64,000 nucleotides of DNA from Vitellaria paradoxa (GCA_019916065.1 CM034234.1:3935342-3999341); one strand, 5' to 3'. Positions 45,661 to 57,208 are shown, numbered from the stretch's first letter. Notes: generated by a model from the letters alone, not told the origin. Made by a program: numbers and translations.

Positions 45661-48600
45661 CATATGGAACGGCGACCCCAGAGTGTCATCAATCATGCCC
45701 CTAATCCACCAAGTAAAGAAATCTTGGGCGTCGCGGGTCAGCCGAACAAGCGCCCAAGGACAGCCGCCATGGAGGAAATCACTTTTCATGAAGACGAGCA
45801 TCCTGGTGTTCAGCTGCCGCACAATGATGCCCTGGTGGTCACTCTGGGCATGTTCAATTCAGAAGTAAGAAGAATCCTGGTAGATACAGGAAGCTCAACA
45901 GAAGTTATGTTCCTGAGCTTATTTAAGAAGCTCGGATTAACTGAAGAAGATCTGGAACCGATAGAATGCCCGCTCATAGGATTCAATTCTGCTCCTGTCT
46001 GGCCTCTGGGCAGAGTCGTCATTCCTGTCCGCGTGGGTCCGGTGGAGCAAGAGGTTGAGTTCACTGTTGTGGATTCTCCCTCTTCCTACAACGCTATAGT
46101 AGGGAGGTCGTGGATTCACGCTCTGAAGGCGGTCCCCTCAACCTACCACCAGGTGCTGAAGTTCCCCTATTGCGGGGAAGTGATTTCTATTTTGGGGGAT
46201 CAGAATACCTCCCAAAAGTGCTTCTCTGCAGCCCTAAAATCCAAAACGATCCCTGAACAAGTCCAACTGGCGGAACTACCCGAGGACACACCAAAGATCG
46301 ATGATGTCGGTGGTGATCCGCAGATGAAAGCCACAGAGGGTTTGGAGAAATATCAAATTGGCCCGGTTGAGGATGATAGATTCTTCCTGATCGGCGCTAA
46401 CCTGAGCGCCGAGGAGAAACTGGAGCTAACGGAGATGCTCTTGAAGAATATTGGAACGTTCGCCTGGACTCCACACGAAATGCCTGGCATTTCCCCCGAA
46501 GTCATGACTCATAAGTTGAATGTGAATCCGGAGGTAAAGCCTGTGGTACAAAAAGCCAGGCGATCAGCTCTCCAACACGCAGAAGCTGTCATTGAGGAGG
46601 TCGGCCGACTGTTAGAGGCGGAGGCCATTCGGGAAGTCTCATACCCAGGAGTGGTTAGCTAATACGGTCGTGGTCAAGAAGAAGAATGGGAAGTGGAGAG
46701 TCTGCGTAGACTACACAGACCTGAACAAGGCCTGCCCTAAGGATCCATTCCCCCTCCCAAAGATCGATCAACTCGTTGACTCAACCGCTGGATGTTCCAG
46801 GATGTCGTTCCTGGACGCTTATAGGGGATATCACCAGATCCCCATGTTCGGCCCTGATGAGGAGAAAACTTCTTTCATAACCCCCCGAGGCATATACTGT
46901 TACAAAGTTATGCCATTCGGGCTGAAAAATACTGGAGCCACCTATCAACGGCTGGTTACGAAAATATTCAAAGAAGACCTCGGACAGACGATGGAGGTCT
47001 ACATTGATGATATGGTGGTAAAAAGCAAGGAGCCGAACACTCATCTCCAACATCTCCAGCATGTTTTCTCTACCCTTGATCGGTATGGGTTAAAATTAAA
47101 TGCTGCCAAGTGTGCCTTCGGAGTTGGCTCGGGTAAATTTTTGGGCCACTTGGTGAGCAGAAGGGGAATTGAGGCTAATCCCGAGCAAATACGTGCCATC
47201 CAATTTGTTTCACCCCCGCGCACTAAAAAGGAGGTACAGAAGCTCACAGGGATGGTGGCGGCACTCAACCGGTTTATTAGCAGATCATCCGACAAGTGCC
47301 GGCCATTCTTTAGACTGCTCAAAGGGACCAATAAGATGCAATGGGATGCTGAGGCGGATGCGGCACTGGAAAAGCTTAAAGAATACCTGACAACTGTCCC
47401 AATATTGTCAACATCGCAGCCGGGGGATATTTTGCAGCTATATCTGGCCGTCTCAGAGCATGCAGTCAGTGCCGTCTTGCTAAGAGAGGAACAAGGGAAG
47501 CAGCATCCTATTTACTATGTGAGCAAAACAATGCAAGGAGCAGAGACCAGATATCTTCCCCTAGAGAAGTTGACCTTGGCATTAATAATGGCATCCAGGA
47601 AGCTAGCCCATTATTTCCATGCACATACCATTCAAATTGTCACCGATCAACTAATTGGCCATGTTTTAAAGAGGGCTGATGTATCGGGCCGACTAGCAAA
47701 GTGGGCAGTTTCCCTTGGTGCATTCGACATAAAATTCATCCCAAGAACCGCGATAAAGGCTCAAGTCCTGGCCGATTTTGTAGCGAAATTTTCCACACCA
47801 GCCTGTGGTCAGACAAAAGAAGTATGGCATGTTGAAATAAAGTCTGCCCCGGCCGAACATAATAAGGCCGAACAAACTTGACAAATCGAGGTTGATGGAT
47901 CTTCGACTAGAAAAGGAGGCGGCGTAGGCATAGTTCTGACTACACCAGAAGGGGTCTCAATAGAATATGCAATAAAACTCGAGTTCGAAGTCACTAATAA
48001 TGAGGCGGAGTATGAAGCTCTCCTGGCTGGACTCGACATCGCTCGGCGGCTGATGGCAGATGATATCGTAGTAAGGACTGACTCTCAGTTGGTTGCTAAC
48101 CAGCTGAAGGGTGAGTATATGGCTAGAAGTGAAAAGATGGCAGAGTATTTAGAAGCAGCAAAGAAGAGAATTGAAGGCTTTAATAAAGCTAGCGTGGAGC
48201 TCATTGGCAGGGATCATAATGCTCACGCTGACGCACTTGCAACGCTAGCCGCCTCCTCCCGAATAAGGCTAGCTAACCAGGTCTTTATGGAAGTCATAAA
48301 AAGGCCGAGCATAACGAAAGACGTAGAGGTAATGTGTGCTGACCCAGCCCCATCTTGGATGGATCCAATCATCGCTTACTTGAAGGACGGAACACTTCCC
48401 GAAGACAAAACAGAAGCAAAGAAGCTAAGAATAAAAGCCGCCAGGTTTTGGCTCTTCCTGACCAGAAGCTATACAAAAAGTCATTCACAGGCCCCTATCT
48501 CCTTTGTGTTCATCCCGATAAAGTGCAAGACTTTCTTTACGAGCTTCATGAAGGTGTCTGTGGAGCACATACTGGGGGCAGATCACTGGCGCACCGAGCA

Positions 48601-49595
48601 ATTACTCAAGGGTATTGGTGGCCGAAGATGGGATATGACGCTCAGGCCTATGTTCGAAGATGCAAGAAATGTCAGAAGTTCGCTCCCATTCCTCACCAGC
48701 CAGCCCAGGAACTCAGCCCGCTTACCAGCCCTTGGCCGTTCGCTCAATGGGGACTTGATATTGTGGGACCTCTGCCTTCTGCTTCGGGAAATAGAAAGTT
48801 CTTAGTGGTCGGCACCGACTACTTTACTAAGTGGGTGGAAGCAGAACCCCTAGCTCACATCAGAGATGCTGATACCATTCGATTTATTTGGAAGAACATC
48901 ATTACCAGGTATAGGCATCCCTAGGACACTTATTTCCGACAATGGGACGCAATTTGACAGTGCCCCGTTTAGGGGAATATTGTTCTAGATATGGAATCAA
49001 GAATATTTACTCTACACCTGCTTACCCCCAAAGCAATGGTCAAGCTGAAGCTACGAACAAAGTCATTATCAATGGGATTAAGAAAAGACTGGAAGCGGCA
49101 AAAGGGAGATGGGTGGATGAATTGCCATCAGTACTGTGGACCTACCGAACAACCCCTAGAAGATCAACCGGAGAATCTCCCTTCTCTCTGGCTTACGGTG
49201 TTGAAGCCGTCATACCCTTAGAAGTTGGCCTCCCGAGCATCAGAACCCTATCATTTGACAGAGGGGAGAATGATCAAGCTATGGGAATAAGCCTGGATCT
49301 AATTGATGAAAGAAGGGAACTGGCAGCACTAAGGTTAGCCAACTACCAGCAAGAGACAAGGAAGAAATTTAATAAAGGGGTCAGACGTAGAGAATTCCGT
49401 ACTGGCGATTGGGTGCTGAGAAAATTGATGGGAAGCAGGAAAGATCAAACTGAAGGAAAGCTTGGAGCTAATTGGGAGGGACCATTCACCGTCTCTGAGG
49501 TGCTCGGCAATGGCGCCTACAAGTTAATTGACATGGAGGGAAAGCCGATCAAAAGACCGTGGAATATAGCCCATCTAAAGTTGTACTATCATTAA
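45352..49595 (+). pseudogene. Gypsy pol remnant: protease, RT, RNase H, second RNase H, integrase (multiple breaks)
   Basis: Protease: LVDTGSSTEVM at about 45877-45909. Reverse transcriptase: KKKNGKWRVCVDYTDLNKAC from about 46676, with the YIDDM catalytic motif near 47000. First RNase H: about 47400-47800. Second, archaeal-type RNase H: IEVDGSSTRKGG, NNEAEYEALLAGL and VRTDSQL (about 47885-48290), catalytic acids present. Integrase: HHCC zinc finger (about 48547-48690), then WGLDIVGPLP, the SDNGTQF region and SNGQAEATNK. Breaks seen: frameshift near 46650, in-frame TGA at 47879-47881, frameshift near 48450, and two shifts between 48920 and 48980. Some could be sequencing errors, but together they suggest a non-autonomous copy. 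The integrase tail ends at 49595. Confidence 0.92.
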
Positions 49596-49723
49596 TTTTT
49601 CTTCACATTTGTTGACTAAAGACTTTGTACGTATATTGAAAAGCAATCCTTTTTACAAAGCAAAAGCAAATTCAAAAGCTTGAGATCACTCCACGTCTCT
49701 TTGGGTGGTGGCATGGAAAAGAG

Positions 49724-50215
49724 CCATGCTCGGCTTCCCGAGCATTGGTACGAAAAGAATGCCCCATCCCCGTCGATGTTGGCACAATCCTGGTTTATCT
49801 ACTGACCAGGAAATGCTCTTTAGACTGAGATTCAATTCCTCAGCCTTCTGAAAAGAATTATCAAAAGAAGTCACGCTCGGCTTGCCCAGCGTTGGCACAT
49901 TCTTGGTTTATTTACTGACCAGGAAAGGCTCTTTAGACTGAGATTCAATTCCTCAGCCTTCTGAAAAGAATTATCAAAAGAAGTCACGCTCGGCTTGCCC
50001 AGCGTTGGCACATTCTTGGTTTATTTACTGACCAGGAAATGCTCTTTAGACTGAGATTCAATTCCTCAGTCTCCTGAAAAGAATTATCAAAAGAAATCCA
50101 TGCTCGGCTCGCCGACCATTGGTACAGAAAGAATCCACATCATTTCTGATAGTGGCCTAACCCTGATTTATTCATCGACCAGATACGATTTTTTTTTCAA
50201 GATTCGATTCCTTGG
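49724..50215 (+). repeat. 113-bp tandem repeats in the Gypsy 3' region
   Basis: Two nearly identical 113-bp units start at 49870 and 49983 (GTCACGCTCGGCTTGCCCAG...), with a longer, diverged unit before (from about 49724) and a diverged unit after (to about 50215). All share CTCGGCT, TACTGACCAGGAAA and TAGACTGAGATTCAATTCCT. Such arrays between pol and the 3' LTR are common in Tat-lineage elements and sometimes seed satellites. Confidence 0.9.
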
Positions 50216-50975
50216 TTTGTTAATTGGAAGTAAAAGAAGCATGTTCTAAAAAGCTCAGCGCTAGTGTACATAAGCCCTCATATCAAAAAGGTACACTTTC
50301 CCAATGCTCGGCATGAGATTAAAAAGCGAAGATTTGTCAGAAGGTAGTTACCTCCGTTATTATGTGAAAGCAGGAGGACAGTCGAACTTATCGAGGTATG
50401 TGAGATTTATCAAAGTTATGCCTCTAGCAAAAGTTTGAAGTCATTTTATGAAAAGCAAACTACTGCATGAGCTTGTTACCTCTGAAAGGTTTACTGTTTA
50501 AAGTATTTCTGTTAGAAGTTATGGTTGCTCGGAAAAATGGTACAAATCCAGACACCATACATACTTCAATACAAAGCATAAAATATACAAACGGAAAGAC
50601 AGACTGTCAATAGGGAACAATTCAAAAGCTTTCATTACATGCCTCAGAGTACGGTTACAATACATTGTACATAACCATCAACCGAAGAAGCTACCCTAAA
50701 TCTAAGATGAGGCATTAACATTTGTTGTAAGGGTTTGTAGCTATTTCGTAGGAAAAAACGTCAAGGTACTCCTCGGCTGCACTCCTTATAATTTTGTCAG
50801 CAAACCAGTTAAGGCATTCCCCAATCAATTCATCGGCAGTTCTAAAGAAACAAAGACAGAGAAAAATAAAACAAGATTAGAGAGAAGTCAAACTGCGTTC
50901 ATTCATTTGGAATTAAAAGTTCGATATTATTACATCAAAAAAAATATATATATATATACATATGTACAAAAGGGC
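50216..50975. other. Gypsy 3' non-coding region
   Basis: There is no coding sequence on the plus strand. On the minus strand this is downstream of the antisense gene and may hold its 3' untranslated part. It includes a TA run at about 50944-50960. Confidence 0.5.
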
Positions 50976-53592
50976 TCACTTCTCTCCTCCCTTAGTAGGA
51001 TCACTCTCCACTATTAGATCAACCTGTTCAAGCGCTTGGGAGGTGTCCTTCTGGGCACTATCCACCTCAACCTCCCCCTCCTCAATTGTTTCTTCGGCAG
51101 TATGAATTGAGGGAGTTTGAGGTGGACGCTCAAAGCTGAACTGGGGAATTGGGTGCTCTGGATCAGGATAAGGGACCTCCTTGTATATGGGGTTGGTGGG
51201 ATCAATATTGTTCTTCTTCATTGCGGCCTCCCAACCCTCAAGAAAGAAGTCGTTGTGAGCATCCCTCATCTGATCCACGCAATCATTAATCTGGGCTTCC
51301 ACTTCAGCTTTGGCCTTGTCCTCGGCTTCTCGGAGGGCAGCTTCTTTCTCTGCCAGGGCCCGAGTCTTCAGTGCAAGCTCTGCCCGAAGGTTGACAAGCT
51401 CTTGCTTCGATCTCTCTTGCTCGGCCCTGGAAGCCTCCAACTCCTTCAAGAGTAATTCCTGTCCAGTCTTCGTGGAGGACAACTCAATCTCGGCCCTGAA
51501 AAGTTTGCCCTTGACCTCTAACAGCTCCTCGTCTTTACGAGTTAGGATTTTATCCATTGATTGCACACGAGCGATGCTTCCAGCAACTTGGCCAAGGGCA
51601 GTGTTGAGTTGATGCTCAATCTCCTTATTTTCATCTCGAAGCTGACTCTTCTCTTTTGCCAGAGCGTCATTGCTGGATTGGAGGTTCTTGTTCTCCTTCT
51701 CCAAGGACCTCACACTCGCTTTCAATTCCCTTATGTCCGTCTTATCCTGCTCGGCTCTGGCTTCGGAGGCTCGGCTCCGAGCAATTAACTCCATTGTGTG
51801 GAGAGAAGTCTGCAGAAAGAACAGAAAGTTAGGAAAAATTATAATAACGAAAGGATTCACATAAAGGAATATTATAGTACTTACAGAGATGATGTTCTTC
51901 ATCAGAGTCTTGTGGATATCCTCCGTCCTATTCTTCCTCGTGTTATGAACGTCCCGAGGAGGGAGGATACCCTTGAGATACTCCTCGGCATGGTTGAAGG
52001 CTGTATCTTGGATAGTGAAGGGACGGCCTTGAGGGTGCTCGAGGCTGGGAATAAGGATTTCTGGAATAAATGGAGGGGAGTCTCGAACCGGATTGGCCGG
52101 ATACTCGATCGCCAGAGGCACGGGCCTAATTGGTTGAGCAGGTAACGGCTCGGAGGTTCTTGGTGGTGCGTCTTTGGTGGGTGGCACGACCTTGGAAGGT
52201 GCTGGCCCCCTCGCGGCGTCCTCCTTCGGCAGCTTCGCCTGCTCGGCCGTTGGAGCCGTGTCCGCAGATTGTGTCTTGGCCCTCTTCTGCTCAGGAGGAC
52301 CAGATGGCCTCTTCTGAGCTGCCTCCTGCTCCTTCCCCTTCTCCATTTTAACCTTCATTATCTGCTCGGCAGTTGAAGGAGCAGGGGCTCTCCCCTCATC
52401 AGTCTTTCTCTTCCCACCAGCCTTTTGCTCGTCTGCCTTCTTCTTCTGGGCCTCTCCAGCCCTTTGTCCTTTTGCCTTTGCCATGGCGAGCTTCTTGTAG
52501 TCGATCTTCGGGGCCATGACTTCTTCTTCTTCCCCTTCTAAATCTGGGAAGTAGTCGAAGGCATGGGGTATCTCAACTTCTTCTTCTTCTTCTTCTTCTT
52601 CTTCCTCTTCCTCCTCGTCCAAAAGAACAAACCGTCGCTTCCTCGGCTGTTCGGAAGGCTCAGGAACTGCTACTTGAGGGGCTTGAACTTGCTCGGCAAT
52701 AAATGGAATAGCTAATGGAGGGAGGCGAGTCCATCCTGGATGCCTTAAGGCGTAGTAGTTCTCTTTCTCTTCAGCAGAAGCCCGAAACCACCACTGAAGA
52801 CGCCTGATTGCCTCCGAGGTTGCGAAACCTTGAGGGGGGCAATGAACGTCTGATGAGAGGGGGTGAAGTTGAACAGAATTGGAACCGCTCTGGCGAAGGG
52901 ATAGAGATCTGGACCTCCGAGGAATTTGAACACCTCCTTCAAATGGTCCTTGTCAGCGCGAACGCCAGTAGCCCAGAACTTCTTTAACTGAACACCTGCA
53001 TAGATATTAAATCAAACAGTTAGCATGCTTAGAAGTGATGGTAAAATGCCGAAGAAAAATAAGAGCTGGTAGCATTTGAAATCAACCAACCTGGGCCCAA
53101 AGAAACCCGATGGACGATTGGAAAACGATCTTCGTCTGGATCGTGTGTCCAGTGACCTGTGACGACGCACAGGTCACTTTCCGACTTAATCGTATCAGGC
53201 AGCATGTGGACCAAGGCTTTTTCTGGTCGGGATTTCAGGTACCACTTGTTCTCATCCTTCCTCACCTTCTGGATTGAGTAACAGTAAAGAAGATCGTACT
53301 CGGATATGTGGAATCCGTATTGCCTGTTTATTTCTATTACCCCATTAACGACTCTATAAAAGTTGTGGGTGAGGTTCCTAGGGCCAAGGTCCAGAATGCT
53401 CATCATAGAGCGAAGAAAGGGGTGCAGGGGGAACCTAAGGCCACCTTCGGTGATTGCCACTATGGGAAATTCCCCTGTTTCACGCTCGCCTTGTTCGGCG
53501 AGCCTGATACCTACGTTCTGAGGAATCTGGTATTTCTCCTTGAAAATCCTAACTTTCTCCTCAGAACTTAGCTCGTTTGCGAGTCTACCCAT
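50976..53592 (-). CDS. Antisense spliced gene in the Gypsy element: 'gypsy-type transposon' domain plus coiled coil
   Basis: It runs against gag-pol. Model: exon 1 53592-53091 (starts MGRLANELSSEEKVRIF), exon 2 52995-51885, exon 3 51809-50976, with a GTTGGT/TGCAG intron of 95 bp and a GTAAGT/CTGCAG intron of 75 bp. Exon 1 carries GLRFPLHPFLRSMM..LGP..L and following wording like the plant domain called 'putative gypsy type transposon' (Pfam Transposase_28). Exon 2 continues LKEVFKFLGGPDLYPF, then an acidic glutamate run and a Lys/Ala-rich basic stretch. Exon 3 is a long heptad-like coiled coil (roughly 150 residues) with an acidic tail. A 1-bp shift in a C run near 52836 breaks exon 2, so this copy may be inactive. 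Because the second intron is a multiple of three, the frame stays open without splicing. Function unknown; extra antisense ORFs are known in Tat-clade elements. Confidence 0.7.
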
Positions 53593-53745
53593 AACGGAAA
53601 ATTTGAAGTAAAAAGAGGATTAACTCACCGGGAACGAAGAACGACGGGAAGGGTGAAAGCTCGCGAAGACGAAAACTCAGAGGGAAAGAAACAAGGGAAA
53701 TCTGATGACTCGAATCGCGGAAAAGAAGTAAGAGAAGATGAATCA

Positions 53746-53756
53746 GGTATATATGT
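53746..53756 (-). promoter_or_regulatory. Candidate TATA box of the antisense gene
   Basis: ATATATAC on the minus strand, about 155 bp upstream of the antisense start codon at 53592, lies between that gene and the 3' LTR. It would allow antisense transcription independent of the LTR. Support is a single AT-rich motif. Confidence 0.3.
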
Positions 53757-54099
53757 ATATGTGTATGTATCTGTGAGGGTAACCGAAGCGTTTCCAACGA
53801 AAAGGCAATGGGCGGTAAAAATGGCATTTATTACCGCCCCAATTTTCAAATTTCTGACCATTCACGTTTTAACACCTCGTATCTGGGAAACCGCATAAGC
53901 GGCGCAGCAGATGAAAAGCTGAAAGGGCACTGCGCGTGTCGTCACGAGGAGAGGGAAAAGTCCAATCAGATTTGATGCACGTCAGGGAGATACTAAACGA
54001 CAAACCGCGTAGGAGGGTTGAAGGATCAGTGAGGTAAGGTTATTCTGCTCTGCTACTCTGCTCGGAAAATATCTTTTCCCAACCAGAGTGGGGGCAAAA

Positions 54100-55004
54100 T
54101 GTTGGGCATAATAATACTAAAGCTGTACTCTTGCCGAACAAGTTTAGTCTGGTGCCACGTGGCACAGTGCCGAGCATATTCGCATAAGCCACGTAGTCAC
54201 TTGCCGAGCACGTTCCGTCTGGACACGTGGCGTCCCGCCGAACAACTGATTATTGGCACGAGAGTTCCACGTGAGTGTTATACGTTAGTACACGATTTAG
54301 AGTTAGTGTTCCAAAGAGTACCTTGAACCTCGACATCAATAAACAATGTATTACCACGTGGCTATAGCCGAGGATCTTGGAAGCTAGTTTGCTCGACCTA
54401 TCTGTTGACGGCCAGTAAATGTCGAACCTAGGACCCACAGCCTTTAAAGAAGGCTCGTGACCATAAATGCACCTTAGTTAGGATTGAACTAGGTACTTTT
54501 CTTTGGAGATGTAACTAAATCGGTCTATCTCGTCACGATTTGGTGGCTGATGTGACAGGAAGACAGTCTGGCCCTGAAATTCCGGTTGTAATGCCGTGTT
54601 AAACCGCCAGAAGCATTAAATGAAAGGCACGGTGTATTAATGAGGGGTCTGAGGCATTAAATGAAGGGAAAGGGCATTTAAAGCAAGAGTAGAAAAGAGG
54701 GACACGACAGTGTGCGTAACGTCAAGTCATAGGTATGCTGTAATCATCACTCAGACCACTATATATGGGATATCCTACTGAACCACAGAGGTAAGCTGAC
54801 TATTGCCAACTTAAGCTTTGACTCCTTTATTTCCATAAAACTTCTTTTTTGAGCGACTTGCTGACTTAATCATCGGAGGGTTTTCCGGCCTGAGACCTCC
54901 TCTCTGGCCGTCACCTTTTCTTTCTGTCTTTGTTCGGCAGGTCGGTGATTGCATTTCCGGTTGGCGTGGTCAGCAGTTCCGACGGAAATTTCTGTTGCCG
55001 AACA
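54100..55004 (+). repeat. Gypsy 3' LTR
   Basis: This is the 905-bp repeat of 42972-43876. The difference at 54661-54680 (GAAGGGAAAGGGC against GAAGGGGATTGGC) and about 20 single-base changes separate the two. Confidence 0.95.
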
Positions 55005-55279
55005 GGTTCGATTCTGACTTAAGCACGTGAGAGAGGTAGCGTACATCTCTCCAATTTACTTATTGGTTATTCAATTTATTGAAAGTTGTAATAAATTAAT
55101 GTGAGTTCCAGGTTAAAAAAAAAAAAAAAAAACAATTGAACATAGATAAATTATAAATACCATTTTCAGGATTTGTCACAGGCCAGGTTTTTGTTTCGCA
55201 ATTGATGAACTGACCTGGCTCGTTGTTGGCATGAACTTAATTGGTCTTTATATATATATATATTGTCTCCCTTTTGCAG

Positions 55280-55530
55280 GATTTCAATATTAATGGAGAA
55301 GGGTCAGAGGATAACGGTTGAGAATAAGTGCACTATGATGGTTACGAATGGAGGAAGCATGGGCAGAAAAGCTATTAAGAACTGCCCTTATCCTAGGTAA
55401 CTCTAAATTTTCCATAACTTTTTCCTTCTCTTCCTATGTTTTTTCTTCTCTTTTTTTTTTTTGGAATGGTTTCAGAGCTTTCCACATACGGCTGCCAAAG
55501 TAGAGATGAGTTACTGATGGGTGTGTGGTT

Positions 55531-55566
<36 letters not shown>

Positions 55567-57208
55567 TTATACACTTAATTCTTTTTTTTTTTTTAATTTT
55601 TGGTATCTCTGTCGCACTCCCATCCAGTTTGGATCAAAATGACTTGCTAATGCCGTCAAATGAAAGAACAAGAAATACACAACAATAAAGCACACAGTTA
55701 AAGATGACGCCAAGAATTAATGTGGTTTTACGGAGAAAAGGATTGCAAGACATATTCAGTATTTCAAGTGCCATTTTTCTTAAGATTGATTAATTATGTC
55801 TAATATAAACTGATCCTCTCCTTAGCGAGGTCAAGATATCGATTAAAATTCGTCCCCTTTTTCGACGACCTAATTACTGCCGCTCTGTTTGTCTAATTTC
55901 GCAAACCCTCGTTGCACAAAATTGAAATAATCCTAGTGGGATGTCATTCCTATGGTGAACTTGATAATTCCTTGTAGTTACTTCCACATCAGCTAAGGCA
56001 ACACACCAAATTGGACGATGGGCGTCTCTCTTTCTAAATGCCTAAGTTGGTAATCAATTTTACATTTAAGAGATTAATATCCTTAACTATTTCTTGTACG
56101 TTTAGAGTGACAAAATGTGAGATAAGTTGTAAACTCGTAATTCATATAATGAGATAAAAATGAATAATTTTTAGTATTTTTTATTATTTTTCAGAATTTT
56201 TTATCACCCCAAACAGAACCTTCATTATCTTTTCCCATTTAACTATATCCCAATCCACCCAACATAACACATCAATACATGCGCCTGCTATCAATATTCA
56301 CCCAATGGGCTTTGGCTAGCCCGTGCACATGCATCGGGGCCGTAAAAATGAGCCTATCCAATTAGCTAAAGCCGATTAGTTAGAGACTTAGGCTTCATTT
56401 GATACCATAGAATAAGCTAGGGATTTTCCCTTCTTAATTATATGATTTTTATTTTAAGTGAATTTTGATTTTTTTTTTTTTGGGTCATGTACATGGTTCT
56501 CCTATTTTAAAGTTTTGTTTTGCAATTATTTTTAATAAATCTGAATAGTATGCCTAAATATTACCCAAAAAATAAATTAAATTTTGGTGAAAAAAATTAC
56601 TAAGACGAACAAAAAAAACAAAGACAAAAAAAAATGGAGTTTTATGATATTACCAAAAGAAGCAATAGTTGAATACTGTAATACTATCAATTCTCCATTT
56701 ATATATTAGTATAAAACTATAGATGAACCTATTCTTTTGTGTGTGGTGTTCAAACACAGGAGCCACCACAGATGCACAAACTATGGACGCATTGCAAAAA
56801 GACAAGTTGAGCGATCAAGGGATGACCCCGATACCCTGGTCGTCACCTGTGAAGGGTTTCACCTCCTCGGAAAAGCCCAGATGCTAATCAGAAAATCAAA
56901 AGCAGCCCAAGCCCAATTTGACAAAGACCGGCCCAAGGAAGATGAGAAGGGAAGCCCATAAAACATATTGGGCCGTCCCATCTTAGGGCACATTTGTGGA
57001 CTGTCAGAAAAGACTCTTCCTCCAAAGAATAGGCCCACAAGGGTTACTCGAAGATGTGGTGCCCTTAACGGTAAGGAGTCCGCCAAATAGCGGTAGCCAC
57101 TTTTTCTCCAATTCCTCATCCATCTCTTCTTATCCTTCACCACCATCTCTTTCTTGGGCCCCCCGATTATTCCTTCTCAGGGGTTTGATATTAGTTTGTA
57201 AGCTTTAG
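55280..57208 (+). pseudogene. WRKY transcription factor pseudogene (group IIc-like), split by the Gypsy element
   Basis: Exon 2 (55280-55396) reads, in one frame, DGYEWRKHGQK, a WRKY heptad with Tyr changed to His. One extra A in the following A run shifts the frame, after which it reads AIKNCPYPR up to a GT donor, the standard PR|intron position of the WRKY domain. Exon 3 (from 56760) continues SHHRCTN, QVERSRDDPDTLVVTCEG and FHLL. The expected second zinc-binding cysteine and the final histidine of the C2H2 finger are lost. A stop follows at 56959-56961, with further degraded sequence in another frame (GLLEDVVPLTVR, SNSSSISSYPSPPS) to 57208. Exon 1 remnants lie at about 42751-42929, so the Gypsy element sits in intron 1. 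Without it that intron would be about 320 bp. Confidence 0.8.
55397..56759 (+). other. Intron 2 of the WRKY pseudogene
   Basis: It contains a TA microsatellite at about 55538-55562 and, at about 56105-56220, a relative of the short Tourist-like element at 42294-42441 (TGACAAAA start, GTTTGG-like CCCCAAACAGAACC end). No gene is seen. Confidence 0.5.

Larger units (their letters stand above)
42972..55004 (+). mobile_element. Ty3/Gypsy LTR retrotransposon, Tat lineage, 12,033 bp, with antisense extra gene
   Basis: LTRs of 905 bp (42972-43876 and 54100-55004) begin TGTTGGGC and end GAACA. GGTTC flanks both ends (42967-42971 and 55005-55009), a perfect target duplication. The primer-binding site TGGCGCCCACCG starts at 43879, and the polypurine region AGAGTGGGGGCAAAA precedes the 3' LTR. 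LTRs differ at about 20-odd positions by eye (about 2.5%), a fairly recent insertion. Order: gag, protease, reverse transcriptase, RNase H, a second (archaeal-type) RNase H, integrase, then a long 3' region with 113-bp tandem repeats and an antisense spliced gene. The second RNase H marks the Tat clade. Several frameshifts and a stop disrupt gag-pol. Confidence 0.96.

Noticed and set aside
51117..51788. Plus-strand open frames of 60-112 codons within 51.1-52.4 kb.
   Set aside because: They are the opposite strand of the antisense coiled-coil gene. Codon content and wording support the minus strand only.
53653..53898. Plus-strand 81-codon frame and minus-strand frames near 53.6-53.86 kb.
   Set aside because: They lie in the leader/promoter zone of the antisense gene and the approach to the 3' LTR. 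No domain is present.
55005..55020. GGTTCGATTCT next to the Gypsy 3' end looked like a tRNA/SINE B box, with a poly(A) run at 55113-55131.
   Set aside because: GGTTC is the target duplication of the Gypsy element and the flanks fit intron 1 of the WRKY pseudogene. No A box lies at the right distance.
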